In this document: positions 1-8,956 of the stretch, one piece after another | Layout of the letters: each line of letters begins with the position of its first letter | Numbering within the stretch: position 1 is the stretch's first letter | From: Cytophagales bacterium | Lineage (GTDB): Bacteria > Bacteroidota > Bacteroidia > Cytophagales > Cyclobacteriaceae | Direction: 5' to 3' | Assembly (NCBI GenBank): GCA_013298505.1 | Contig: JAAFHY010000014.1 | Location: 1-53,421, forward strand | Length of the DNA stretch: 53,421 nucleotides | Program-made: the position numbers and the translations under genes | The notes under the pieces: model-generated | Databases searched by the model: none | Seen by the model: only the letters and a program-made list of their open reading frames with translations | What the model was told of the DNA's origin: nothing

Positions 1-362
1 TCGCCATTGCTATCCACAGAGCCATAATAAAAAATAGCTGAGTAGTTTTCGTAGCGGTTGGTTGCAGCCTTCACATAAATATCAGAGGGCGATACAGAGT
101 ATAAATCAATAGGTTGATAGTGCGAACCGTTTACGGGGGCGGAAAGCCCTAACTCTTGAAAATAATTGCTGATGTAGGCAGCTGCCATCTTTTGGCCGCG
201 TGTGCCGGTCTTTCTGCCCTCGAGGGCATCAGAAGCTAAAATGGATAAGTTTTCTTTTAGATCAGCGGGGGTAATTAACTCAGCGTATTTCGTTGCCGCA
301 TTTTCTTGCGCCCAACCGATTTGGCAAATGCCCAATAAGATGATCCACTGCAATTTTTTCAT
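1..362 (-). CDS. M28-family metallopeptidase, 5' part only
   Basis: The gene starts at the ATG at 360-362 on the minus strand and runs off the window start, so only the first 120 codons are visible. The protein begins with a signal peptide (MKKLQWIILLGICQIGWAQ) followed by the block ILASDALEGRKTGTRGQK, which is typical of the start of the mature part of exported M28 aminopeptidases with a PA insert in Bacteroidota. The zinc-binding residues lie beyond the window and cannot be checked. It is probably a periplasmic or secreted aminopeptidase. The assignment rests on this N-terminal signature alone. Confidence 0.7.
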   Translation of the reverse strand, partial: MKKLQWIILLGICQIGWAQENAATKYAELITPADLKENLSILASDALEGRKTGTRGQKMAAAYISNYFQELGLSAPVNGSHYQPIDLYSVSPSDIYVKAATNRYENYSAIFYYGSVDSNG

Positions 363-500
363 AATAAGTTTTTTTAAGTAAAAGGTAGTTTTGTAACCTG
401 TTTTGAGGTTGCCAAATATATGTGTTTTTTTTAGATGGTTGATTGATCGAACCCCCTTAGTAAATAGTGGAAAAATATAATGCAATTCTGAACACCAACA

Positions 501-1661
501 TCAAAATCTGCTTTTTCTCCATAAGTCAATAGTGCTATACCACACTTCGTTAAACCGTTTGTCGCGCAGCAAGATGTAGTTATCGGCATCGTACACACTG
601 CCACTTTTAACGAAGGTAAAGCGTACGTTAAAATTTTTGTACGTCCATACTTCGTTGCCTTGATTTTTGCCCAGCTCATCGGGTGCACCAAAAATAGTAT
701 AGATCATTCCTCTATCGGTTTTCCAGCCTTCTTTGTACGAACTAAAATAGCGGTTGGCCGTTTCGATGCGTTGAAAGTAACTTCGCATAAATGTCTTTGC
801 TCTTTCTTTGTCGCGGGTGATGGATAAGATTATTTTGTCAAAAGCAATTTTGTCGCCATTTACTTTTTGCAGTTGGGCATACTCTTCGTGTGTGGTTACA
901 AAAATTAGCGGCCCAACTAAATCTTCCAGTTTAGAAAATTTCGGATACGCCTCTGGCATGGCCCTTACTGAAAATCCGTCTTCGGCTGTGGTATCTTGCT
1001 GAAACAAATACAAACCATACTGAGTAGGTATAAATGCGGCACCACTAGCTAATTGAAAGAGTGAGTCGTGAAATAAAAACCGTTCGGCATTTCCACCTTT
1101 TTCGGTGAATGGTGGGTTAGGCGGTGGAAAAGTAGTTTTGTAAAACGAAACAAACAATGGTTTTTCGTTCATCGTTTTGCTTCTATACGAACGATTTTTT
1201 ATCAAGTATTTTTCAGCTACCGTACCGGTTGGGTCTTCGATCCATCCCTTGGCAGGATAAATGTTTTCGATCAGCTTAAAGTAATACCAACTTCGTTGCG
1301 ATTCGGTGTGTGTTACCTTTGCTAGCAATAGCCACGGCTTGCTTGGTGTAGCAAAGCTAAGCGTGCCTGTTTGTTCGTTACCGTTTAATTGGCTAGAATC
1401 GCTGGCTGTTAATTTTTCGCCTTCGCGCTGATTGAACGAGGCTCTGCTTTCCCAACGGATGGTGTAGTTACTGGCGGCTAGGGTAGTGGTTTTTAATTGA
1501 TAATGAACTAGTATTTTTTCGTCCCCGCGGGCAACGACCAATCTTAAATCTACTTCATTTTTCGGGTTGTACCAATGGCTAAAGTTTAGCCCCGTAATAG
1601 ATTGGCAAGTCACCACTGAAATTTTAAGGAAGAGAATGAAAAAGAGAATAGAGCGCATCAT
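501..1661 (-). CDS. GWxTD domain-containing exported protein
   Basis: This is a protein of about 386 residues with a hydrophobic N-terminal signal sequence. Its C-terminal part carries the name-giving motif GWKTDRGMIYTIFGAPDE near residue 315, followed by a beta-rich tail ending in WRKSRF. GWxTD proteins are a Bacteroidota/Acidobacteriota family of unknown biochemical role, usually exported. I chose the ATG at 1659-1661; a TTG three codons upstream (1670) and the next ATG (1658) are alternatives. A cysteine ends the signal region (VVTC), but the preceding Thr makes a lipobox doubtful. It lies alone between the M28 peptidase and a divergent methyltransferase. Confidence 0.8.
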   Translation of the reverse strand: MMRSILFFILFLKISVVTCQSITGLNFSHWYNPKNEVDLRLVVARGDEKILVHYQLKTTTLAASNYTIRWESRASFNQREGEKLTASDSSQLNGNEQTGTLSFATPSKPWLLLAKVTHTESQRSWYYFKLIENIYPAKGWIEDPTGTVAEKYLIKNRSYRSKTMNEKPLFVSFYKTTFPPPNPPFTEKGGNAERFLFHDSLFQLASGAAFIPTQYGLYLFQQDTTAEDGFSVRAMPEAYPKFSKLEDLVGPLIFVTTHEEYAQLQKVNGDKIAFDKIILSITRDKERAKTFMRSYFQRIETANRYFSSYKEGWKTDRGMIYTIFGAPDELGKNQGNEVWTYKNFNVRFTFVKSGSVYDADNYILLRDKRFNEVWYSTIDLWRKSRF

Positions 1662-1751
1662 ATGTATCAAGGCAATTTACTTATTAACTAAGCGTACTCA
1701 AATAATTTAGAGATCGCAAAAGCTTCCACAGAAAAGAGATTATTAGTAAGA

Positions 1752-1781
1752 CCTATCTGTGAAAATCTGTGCTATCCCGTG
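1752..1781. repeat. Decamer quasi-repeat in spacer
   Basis: Three consecutive 10-bp units, CCTATCTGTG, AAAATCTGTG and CTATCCCGTG, sit in the spacer between the GWxTD gene and the methyltransferase. The shared feature is a TG step ending every tenth base. It resembles the heptamer arrays elsewhere in the window but with a different period. No function is visible. Confidence 0.45.
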
Positions 1782-1838
1782 GCTAAAGTAAATCATTCGT
1801 AACATCAATTATTAAACGATAAATTTAGTGAATAACGT

Positions 1839-1846
1839 TATTTTTG
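1839..1846 (+). promoter_or_regulatory. Bacteroidota -7 promoter element for the methyltransferase
   Basis: TATTTTTG matches the Bacteroidota -7 consensus TAnnTTTG and lies 16 bp before the ATG at 1863. This would give a very short leader. I see no clear TTG at -33. Confidence 0.5.
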
Positions 1847-1862
1847 CCCCTCATTATTTTTT

Positions 1863-2639
1863 ATGGCCTCAGTATACACCACCGAAATTGCTTCTGATTC
1901 AGTTCCTTCCGATAATCCCATCCACCAGCGGCTGTTGAAGGCGTATGTGCTTGCACAAGACCGCGTACAGGGCGAATTGCTCGAAGTAGGTTGTGGCGAG
2001 GGTAGGGGCATTGACTGGCTGTTGCCAAAAGTAAGTAGTTTTTCGGCTATTGATAAAATTGAATCGGTAGTTGAAACCCTAAAGAAAAAATACCCAACAG
2101 GTAATTTTGTGAGCGGAAACATTCCGCCTTTGTCTACTTTTAAAGATAATTCGTTTGATTGCGTTGTTAGCTTTCAAGTAATAGAGCACATAAAAAATGA
2201 TCGACTTTTTCTTCAAGAAATACAACGTGTGCTAAAGCCCAACGGCTTGGCCTTACTCACCACACCAAACAGGCCATTGTCGCTTTCGCGGAACCCGTGG
2301 CACGTGCGCGAGTACACAGCTGTTGAACTTACGCATTTGGCGAAATCAATTTTTTCTACTGTAGAAATGAAAGGTGTTGCGGGAAATGAAAAAGTGATGC
2401 AATACTACGAGCGCAACAAAAAATCGGTAGACCGAATGATGAGGTGGGATATTTTTAATTTGCAATACAAGCTACCTGCCAGTTGGCTTCGCGTTCCCTA
2501 CGAAATCTTAAATAGGATGAACCGTAATAAGCTAAGCGATGCAGCCGATGAATTAGTTAAAAGCATTCACCATACCGATTACATTTTGGTTGATGATGCC
2601 AGCCTAGCACTTGATCTGTTTTTGATGGTGAGGAAGTGA
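1863..2639 (+). CDS. Class I SAM-dependent methyltransferase (type 11-like)
   Basis: The 258-residue protein has the glycine-rich SAM-binding motif I, LLEVGCGEGRGIDWLL, at about residues 39-54. It is followed by an acidic motif (IDKIESV) and by motif IV-like FDCVVSFQVIEHI near residue 100, then the VLKPNGLALLTTPN strand. This is the Methyltransf_11/UbiE-like fold. The substrate cannot be told from sequence; cell-envelope or secondary-metabolite methylation is possible. No signal peptide or membrane segment is seen, so it should be cytosolic. It is a single gene, divergent from the GWxTD gene, with its own -7 element. Confidence 0.85.
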   Translation: MASVYTTEIASDSVPSDNPIHQRLLKAYVLAQDRVQGELLEVGCGEGRGIDWLLPKVSSFSAIDKIESVVETLKKKYPTGNFVSGNIPPLSTFKDNSFDCVVSFQVIEHIKNDRLFLQEIQRVLKPNGLALLTTPNRPLSLSRNPWHVREYTAVELTHLAKSIFSTVEMKGVAGNEKVMQYYERNKKSVDRMMRWDIFNLQYKLPASWLRVPYEILNRMNRNKLSDAADELVKSIHHTDYILVDDASLALDLFLMVRK

Positions 2640-2778
2640 TATAAGGTCAAAGCTTCCTCAGGCAATAGCACTTCATTTTTATTTGTGCGTAAACCTTGGT
2701 TTTTCAAGCGTTGGGAATCTTCAGCGTGTCTTGGCAACTAAGTGCTTTTGATATTCAGCTATTAACTTAACCAAGATG

Positions 2779-2871
2779 CTAATCGAAATAAAAAGCACTG
2801 CCTTTTCCGGGTGAACTAGTTACTTCTAGCTCGCTTTCCATTAGTTTGTGTAAATGATTTGAAATGGTTAG
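2779..2871 (-). pseudogene. Remnant of a histidine kinase C-terminus
   Basis: The minus strand here encodes 30 residues and a stop, reading LTISNHLHKLMESELE followed by VTSSPGKGSAFYFD. This aligns with the last part of the ATPase domain of the intact kinase just upstream (its LTISNELLALMNSRLELE and KGKGSIFYF blocks). The expected GGTGLG box ahead of it is broken by a frame change. It is therefore the decayed 3' end of a paralogous kinase gene, or of a partial tandem duplication, on the same strand as its intact neighbour. Confidence 0.65.
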
Positions 2872-2929
2872 TCCATCCTAGCATAATACAGAGTCTCGAA
2901 ATCTGCTTCCAGTTTAAGAAAATTAGACC

Positions 2930-5914
2930 TCATACTTCTTCTTTGACAGTAAGGGTAAAGTAAAAAATACTTCCTTTGCCCTTTTCGCTCTCCAATTCTA
3001 AGCGGCTATTCATTAGCGCCAGCAGTTCGTTAGAAATAGTCAGACCAAGGCCTGTACCCCCGTACTTCTTAGTATTCGAAATATCTCCTTGAACAAAGGC
3101 CTCAAATATTTTCTTCTGGTTGGAAATATCTATACCGATACCCGTATCGCTTACTGAAAAGCGAAGGCTGACCTGATCGGGAGCTCTCCTCTCAATGGTC
3201 TCTACCTTTAATTCGATGGTGCCGCGCTCAGTAAACTTGGCTGCATTTGATAACAAATTACCTAACACTTGAATAAGCCTTATCTCATCTGCCAAGATAA
3301 ATAGAGGCACTTCGTTTGAAATGGTTAAGAGTGTAGCCAATTTTCTCTCACTGTTCAGCGGCCTTATCACATTCATGGCCTGGCTACAAACTTCTTCAAT
3401 GCTTACTTTATTGATTGCTAATGAAAGCTTGCCCGCCTCCAGTTTTGAGAAATCCAATATTTCTTCCACCATTTCCAACAACTTATTAGCAGATTTTGAA
3501 ATAGTAGATGCATACTTTTGTTGAACATCATTCAATTGCGTTTTGGTAAGCAAGTCCGAAAAACCAATGACTCCATTGAGCGGTGTTTTAATTTCGTGGC
3601 TAATGTTTGCTAAAAATTCTGACTTCGCTTCGTAGGCTTTCTCAGCGTCTTTTCTGGCTTTCACCATTTCTTCATCTGCCAGCTTTTGTTTTGTAATATC
3701 ACGCGCTACTACTTCTCCACTTACTAGTCGGTTGCCCTCATAGGTCATTCTGATATTCTGACCAACCCAAACCGATTCTCCTTCTTTGGTCTTAATCACC
3801 ACTTCCAGATACGCAGATTCAGTCTGTTTTTTTATCAAATCGATTACCTTATCGGTATAAAACTGCTTGAAATCTGGATGGATAATTTCCCAGAAGTGAG
3901 TGTTAAGCAACTCTTCAGCGGTGTATCCGGTAATTCGTACGCTGACCGGGTTGAAGTATACGAATTTTCCATTGCCGTCCACTTCATAGATTAAATCCGA
4001 TGCATTTTCGATCAGATTACGGTATTGTTGCTCTCGGATTTCCAGATCATTTTTTAATTGTACGATATGATCCAAATTCGATTGAACCTCTTCGTTTCTG
4101 GATACAATATCTTGATTCAACTTGCGCAGCACTTCATTGACCCTGATTTTTCGTTTATAGTTGATATAATTGACAAATCCGGCCGCTAGGATCACTGAAA
4201 GTCCAATACAGGCGGCCAAAACCATGATATTTTTTTTCTCGATCTCTGCCTTCTGTAATTTTAATTGTGCTTCCTGTCCCTTCTGCTTTTGATTGAGCAG
4301 TTCAATTTCCTGATCTCTCTTCTGGGTTTTATATAGTGCCTCGTACTCGGCCAGTTTATCTGCGCCCTCACTGTCATAAATTTCATCGGTTAGGTCTTGA
4401 TACTTTCTTTGATAAATGTAAGCGTTCTTATAGTCATTCAATTCATGATAATAAAAGACATAGCTCCTCGCATTATCTCGTTTAATATAGAGAGACTGAT
4501 CTTGCTCGCCTTCATCATCTGCTTTTCTAAGAAACTCTAGTGCTTCTTTAAACTTCTTGTCGCGCACTATTTGCCCGGCAATTAATCCATACGTCATGGA
4601 TAGGTACGGTTTGTTTCCAATCTTCTTTTCGATTTCAACTACCTCGTAAAGAAGTTTTAAGGCTTCTTCATTTTTTTCCTGCTCCAGGTATAGGTCGGCA
4701 AGATTATACAATGAAGCTGAAACATCTCTGGGATAACCGACTCTTCTTCTGAGTGCGAGACTATTCTGAAATTCTTGCTCTGAATGCACATAATCTTCCA
4801 TTAACAAATAGGTAAGTCCCCGGACATTATACGACTCAGCAATGCCAACAGGATCATTCACATCTTCGAGTAGGGCCTGTGCTTTATTGGTGAAATCAAT
4901 TGCTTTATTATAACTTCTTTGAACCTTCGTAAGCCATGCCAAACTATTGTAAATCAATCCCGTTTGATGTTTCAACCCTGTGCTTTCACTAAGTTTCAGT
5001 GCTTGATAGAGATATTGGGCCGACAACTCTAACTGTGAAATCTCCAAATATGCATTCCCAGCTTGGTGCAACACTTCCACATATTGATAATAATTATACG
5101 TTGAAGAAATGGAAACTGCTTCTAAGCTTGACACCAAGCTTTTGTTAAACTCCCCTTGAATTAACTGCATGCGTGATTGCTGCAGGTTATATTCTATTCT
5201 ATGATAGTAATCGTTATTTGCTTCAGCCAGTTGACCCAGTCTATTCAGGCATTCTTGGGCTTTGGCAAATTCCAGCAAGTTTAAATAGGCACTGGAATAT
5301 CTGCTTAACAATTCCATCTCCATATAAGCATCTCCATAGTTCCTTAGAGCTTTGGCGCTATCCAAATAGGTAAGTGCCAATTCATTTTTCCACTGTAAAA
5401 TGAAAAGGCGAGCCATATTTTTATAAACAGCCTGCAGGTCAGCTTTAGAGTGATTGAAAGCAAGGCTCCGCGCCTGAAGATATTGAATGCGTGCAGAATC
5501 GTATTCACCCATTCCGGTATAGAGTGTGCCCAACAACATTTGATTGTACGATGTGTAGGATTCTGCCTTGCTTGCCACTATTTTATTTGACCTTCGCAAG
5601 TAGGGTATTGCCGCTTTGTATTTTCCTGCGCTAAAGAGTCCCAATCCCACTAGGGTATTTGCATACTTTTCGCCCAACGGATATTTTGTTTGAACTGAAA
5701 GTTCTAATGCTTGGTTTGCGTACACGAGTGCAAGCGTATCGTTTACGTCATAGTTGTTGTAGGCCAACTCATTGAGTACGTCTATCCGCTGGTGTTTGTT
5801 AATGTTGGATTTTAGAAGCAAAGCAAGACTATCCAATAACCGATTCTGACCATGCAAAGGCAAGGATAGGGTAAAAAACAGGAATAGAAGGGTGAGGTGT
5901 TTGATGGATCGCAT
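2930..5914 (-). CDS. TPR-PAS sensor histidine kinase
   Basis: The 994-residue protein starts with a signal peptide (to about residue 22). A long extracytoplasmic array of tetratricopeptide repeats follows (about 30-500), then a coiled coil, one membrane helix (about 565-585), a PAS domain with a PAC tail (about 633-745), a HisKA domain with the phospho-acceptor motif NISHEIKTPLNG, and an HATPase_c domain with the G1/G2 boxes SDTGIGI and GGTGLGL. It autophosphorylates on the H-box histidine. It has no receiver domain of its own, and a REC-HPt protein is encoded 171 bp upstream on the same strand, so a phosphorelay between the two is plausible. The signal sensed by the TPR region is unknown. 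Confidence 0.9.
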   Translation of the reverse strand: MRSIKHLTLLFLFFTLSLPLHGQNRLLDSLALLLKSNINKHQRIDVLNELAYNNYDVNDTLALVYANQALELSVQTKYPLGEKYANTLVGLGLFSAGKYKAAIPYLRRSNKIVASKAESYTSYNQMLLGTLYTGMGEYDSARIQYLQARSLAFNHSKADLQAVYKNMARLFILQWKNELALTYLDSAKALRNYGDAYMEMELLSRYSSAYLNLLEFAKAQECLNRLGQLAEANNDYYHRIEYNLQQSRMQLIQGEFNKSLVSSLEAVSISSTYNYYQYVEVLHQAGNAYLEISQLELSAQYLYQALKLSESTGLKHQTGLIYNSLAWLTKVQRSYNKAIDFTNKAQALLEDVNDPVGIAESYNVRGLTYLLMEDYVHSEQEFQNSLALRRRVGYPRDVSASLYNLADLYLEQEKNEEALKLLYEVVEIEKKIGNKPYLSMTYGLIAGQIVRDKKFKEALEFLRKADDEGEQDQSLYIKRDNARSYVFYYHELNDYKNAYIYQRKYQDLTDEIYDSEGADKLAEYEALYKTQKRDQEIELLNQKQKGQEAQLKLQKAEIEKKNIMVLAACIGLSVILAAGFVNYINYKRKIRVNEVLRKLNQDIVSRNEEVQSNLDHIVQLKNDLEIREQQYRNLIENASDLIYEVDGNGKFVYFNPVSVRITGYTAEELLNTHFWEIIHPDFKQFYTDKVIDLIKKQTESAYLEVVIKTKEGESVWVGQNIRMTYEGNRLVSGEVVARDITKQKLADEEMVKARKDAEKAYEAKSEFLANISHEIKTPLNGVIGFSDLLTKTQLNDVQQKYASTISKSANKLLEMVEEILDFSKLEAGKLSLAINKVSIEEVCSQAMNVIRPLNSERKLATLLTISNEVPLFILADEIRLIQVLGNLLSNAAKFTERGTIELKVETIERRAPDQVSLRFSVSDTGIGIDISNQKKIFEAFVQGDISNTKKYGGTGLGLTISNELLALMNSRLELESEKGKGSIFYFTLTVKEEV

Positions 5915-6085
5915 TTGTTAAAACCTAGCAAAAATGGCATGTCTGCGGGGCTTACCTGTAAAAATTAGCCCACTTCCCCCTTTTACAAGGTGAAAGCGCC
6001 TTTTCGCACTGTGTAGGCCATTACATATCTGCGAGCTTGCAGCTATCGTGTCTATTTTCTAGGAAAATCTATCTTCCAAAAAACG

Positions 6086-6832
6086 CTAGGAAATCAGCTC
6101 CTTTACAATCGATACTTCATTCTCAATCTTCTCAATCAAATTGATCACTTGTGATGGTTCGGTCGAGGCAACCTCTTCCAGTTGACCTGCAAGGCTTACC
6201 AATTCATAGAAAGTGGCCGACATAGCCATTCCTTTTAACCGATGGGCAGTGTCTTTGATTTGTTGAAACTCCTGATTTTGCCATTGATGGCGAAATTCAA
6301 CAATACTTTTGTCCATCGCTGTTTTTGATGCCTCGAGTATTCTCTTCATTGCATCGGTTTTATGTCTGACTTTTTTCTCTAACTCTGGTTTATCAAAATG
6401 AATTTCTCCTTCGGATGGTAAGGATGAAGGGTCTGTTTCGTCATGGGTTGCCGACAAATTAGTCAACCACTTTTTTACTATCCTTAGAATAGTATCTTGC
6501 ACCACCGGCTTGCTTACATAATCATCCATACCTGCTTCCAAACATTTTTCTCTTTCTCCTTTTGATGTTCCAGCGGTAAGAGCGATGATAGGAACATGCG
6601 TAGCACTATCTAATTTTCTTATTTGTCCGGCAGCCTCATATCCATTTCTCTCAGGCATTCGGATATCCATAAAAATTATATCAGGATGTTCCAACTGGAA
6701 TTTCTCAATCGCGATCAATCCATTTTCAGCATCTACAATTTTTGCGTTTGGCAAAATATTTTCTAAAATGGATTTCAATAATAACATATTGACCGCATTG
6801 TCTTCTGCTATCAGAATGGTAGGAGGTTTCAT
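6086..6832 (-). CDS. Response regulator with C-terminal HPt domain
   Basis: The 248-residue protein has an N-terminal receiver domain with acidic residues ED at 10-11, phospho-acceptor Asp56 in IIFMDIRMPERNG, and the conserved lysine in YVSKPV. A linker leads to a C-terminal HPt helical bundle whose TAHRLKGMA motif (around residue 200) carries the phosphotransfer histidine. There is no DNA-binding output domain. The architecture is that of a phosphorelay intermediate detached from a hybrid kinase. It lies between a PAS/DHp protein (47 bp upstream) and a TPR-kinase (171 bp downstream), all on the minus strand, so the three probably act together. Confidence 0.88.
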   Translation of the reverse strand: MKPPTILIAEDNAVNMLLLKSILENILPNAKIVDAENGLIAIEKFQLEHPDIIFMDIRMPERNGYEAAGQIRKLDSATHVPIIALTAGTSKGEREKCLEAGMDDYVSKPVVQDTILRIVKKWLTNLSATHDETDPSSLPSEGEIHFDKPELEKKVRHKTDAMKRILEASKTAMDKSIVEFRHQWQNQEFQQIKDTAHRLKGMAMSATFYELVSLAGQLEEVASTEPSQVINLIEKIENEVSIVKELIS

Positions 6833-6878
6833 AATTCAAAAAAACTTAATGGTTGCTTCTTCTACCACAAATCTCATA

Positions 6879-8213
6879 CTAATTCAACGTTTTATTCGCT
6901 TGGCAATTAAATTCAGTTTGTATTGAGCTGGATGAGTCACCTTCGTAATGGGTGTTTACAAAACTGGTAAGCTCCCTAGTTGCCACATCTACTTCGTCAA
7001 CACTCGCTTTTAAGAAATAGGTGATGGAATCAATTTCACTCTGTTTCAAGTATCCCTTTTCCATCAGGTTCATCAATCCCTGTATTCTAGCAATCGGGCC
7101 CCGGACTTTATGAGAAGCCCTAAACGCAATATCCTCCAGCATTTTAGAGGTCTTTTCTTTTTGTTCTTCTGCATCTTTTCTTTCTGTAATGGGCAATGCC
7201 AGTGTCAGAAAATAATTGGTAGCTCCTCGCTCGTTTTTCAACGGGATAACGACCATGTCGATCCAAAAAAATGAGCCGTCTTTACGCCTATTTTTTACTT
7301 CATTTCTCCATGTTTTTCCATCTGCAAGTGACTGAAAAAGAGTTTTAAAAAATTCCTTTGAGTGAAAACCCGAATTAACTAAGCGGAAATTCTTTCCGAT
7401 CAACTCTTCCTCGGCATACCCAGTAACCTTTGTAAGAGGCTCATTTACCTTAAGAATGGTGCCGTGCGTATCAGTTACAGCAGAGTAAACATGTACATTG
7501 ATGGCGTCTAAGTAAGATTGAAGCTCTGTACTTTTTTGCTTCACAATCCAATCCAATTGCTCGCTAAGCGAATGCAGCTCTTCATTGGATGCTTTTAGCT
7601 CTTCATTCGTTGCTAGTCCTTTTTTATTGGCTTCTTGAAGATCCTCTGCATACTTGTTGATCAACGAACGAAATACTAATAACTGAACCGCTATTGCGCA
7701 AGCGGAAATTAACATGACAATACTCTTCATGTATTCATAAGGAACGGTAGGATCTGGCACAAACACATAACTTGCATCGTACCAAGAATAAAACCCAAAA
7801 CAGGCGAGTGAGAGAATAAACCCAAACAGGATTTTGTATACTTCTTCAAAAACCAAGATTGAAGCGCAAGCCACGGCAATAAGAATGTATTCTGTCCCCG
7901 TGCGCCTGTCGGAAAGAGCCATTGCTAAAACAACAATAGTTATAAGGAATACCATCGATATTTTTGCTGCTTCGAATCGTTGCCTTGAATTAAGCCATAG
8001 CACAACTAACATGATTACTGCAATAGGCAACCCCTCCAACGAACTATAAGAGCCTAATAATAAAAAAATAATGACAAAGCCAATGACCAACAGAATGGAT
8101 GCAAAGGCAAAAGCATTCAGCGTGTGCAAACGCATTTGTTGCTTTTGATTCAATTCATTGCTATGACCGATGAGCAGTATTTTTTGACACAATTTTAGTA
8201 AAGCAAATGTCAT
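6879..8213 (-). CDS. Membrane PAS protein with a lone DHp-like region and no ATPase domain
   Basis: The 444-residue protein has several N-terminal membrane helices (about 35-185), a coiled coil, and a PAS/PAC domain (about 225-345) with GYAEEELIGKNF and RRKDGSFFWIDMVVIPL. The C-terminal helical segment contains FRASHKVRGPIARIQGLMNLM, which resembles a kinase H-box. The protein stops about 65 residues later, so the HATPase_c domain of a kinase is absent. The end SSSIQTEFNCQANKTLN looks like an ordinary tail rather than a cut domain. It may be a phosphotransfer or dimerisation partner of neighbouring kinases, or a truncated kinase. Confidence 0.75.
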   Translation of the reverse strand: MTFALLKLCQKILLIGHSNELNQKQQMRLHTLNAFAFASILLVIGFVIIFLLLGSYSSLEGLPIAVIMLVVLWLNSRQRFEAAKISMVFLITIVVLAMALSDRRTGTEYILIAVACASILVFEEVYKILFGFILSLACFGFYSWYDASYVFVPDPTVPYEYMKSIVMLISACAIAVQLLVFRSLINKYAEDLQEANKKGLATNEELKASNEELHSLSEQLDWIVKQKSTELQSYLDAINVHVYSAVTDTHGTILKVNEPLTKVTGYAEEELIGKNFRLVNSGFHSKEFFKTLFQSLADGKTWRNEVKNRRKDGSFFWIDMVVIPLKNERGATNYFLTLALPITERKDAEEQKEKTSKMLEDIAFRASHKVRGPIARIQGLMNLMEKGYLKQSEIDSITYFLKASVDEVDVATRELTSFVNTHYEGDSSSSIQTEFNCQANKTLN

Positions 8214-8348
8214 TCGTGGAAATTTTTCAATACGGTAATTTCAATAATTTCTTTTTTCTCATCTTAAAACATCGACTAATTCCTGTTGTATTACTGATCT
8301 TCACCGTTCACTTGGCAGAATCGTGTTGTGGCACGATGAGAAAATTGA

Positions 8349-8420
8349 ATGAAGAGGAAAAAAGGCAAAGTGCTAGTTGTTTGTTTTCTACTGCTTTGCT
8401 GTTCTTCACTTTGCAACTGA
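8349..8420 (+). pseudogene. Orphan signal-peptide fragment
   Basis: A 23-codon frame, MKRKKGKVLVVCFLLLCCSS then LCN and a stop, has the n-, h- and c-region of a lipoprotein-like signal peptide but no mature protein. It runs directly into the 3' end of the PAS fragment on the opposite strand. I read it as the start of a gene whose body was lost at a rearrangement breakpoint. Confidence 0.35.
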
Positions 8421-8738
8421 AAGCGAAGCCCCGGGTTCTAATTCCTTAATAAGTTTTAAATATTCTTTTTCTTTTAGCACCATCTTTTCTTCGTGAGCCT
8501 TCATTAATTCAGCTTGTTTTTGTGATTGCTCAACTAATTGTTTTTCCTTAGAGATATCACGAGCTAGCTTAATTACTTTCAAGGCATTGCCATGCGGGTC
8601 AACTACTGGGGTGTAGTTAGCTGATAGCCACACGGCTGATCCATCCTTTGCTACTCTTAAGAACTCGCCTGATTTTGATTTTCCTTCCCTGAAGGTTTTC
8701 CAGAATTTACCATATTCGATTGATTCGAAGATTTACTG
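8406..8738 (-). pseudogene. PAS-domain fragment of a larger sensor protein
   Basis: The minus-strand frame opens just after an in-frame TAA near 8738. It encodes EYGKFWKTFREGKSKSGEFL, then RVAKDGSAVWLSANYTPVVD and the PAC end KVIKLARDISKEKQLVEQSQ, followed by a short coiled coil and a stop. This is the second half of a PAS domain as found in Bacteroidota PAS/chemoreceptor-type proteins. The start of the PAS domain and any upstream domain are missing. The internal GTG at 8633 could drive a 75-residue product, but that would be half a domain. It is probably a remnant. Confidence 0.6.
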
Positions 8739-8956
8739 CAACGATTAAGCATTCTTTAAGCCAAAGGCGAGAATCTGCTTATCAAGTTATTACTTTTTCA
8801 CTCTTGGATGAGCCAACTGGATTGTTAGCATGGGCTTTTGTTTTGTAATGTACTTGTACTTCATCCCTTACGATAATAGTAACTTTCAAAAGCTACTATT
8901 CGTTAGCCTTTCAAATCTGAAATGCTATTTTTGCATTCTCTTTTAATTTTCAAGTC
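8739..8956. promoter_or_regulatory. Promoter region of cystathionine beta-synthase
   Basis: This 218-bp spacer has no convincing gene. TATTTTTG at 8926-8933 matches the Bacteroidota -7 consensus TAnnTTTG and lies 23 bp before the ATG at 8957. The rest is AT-rich and shows no clear operator. Confidence 0.55.

Noticed and set aside
8207-8449. 80-residue plus-strand frame over the start of the PAS/DHp gene
   Set aside because: It overlaps the 5' end of the minus-strand gene, has no family resemblance, and a better signal-peptide fragment lies in another frame of the same stretch.
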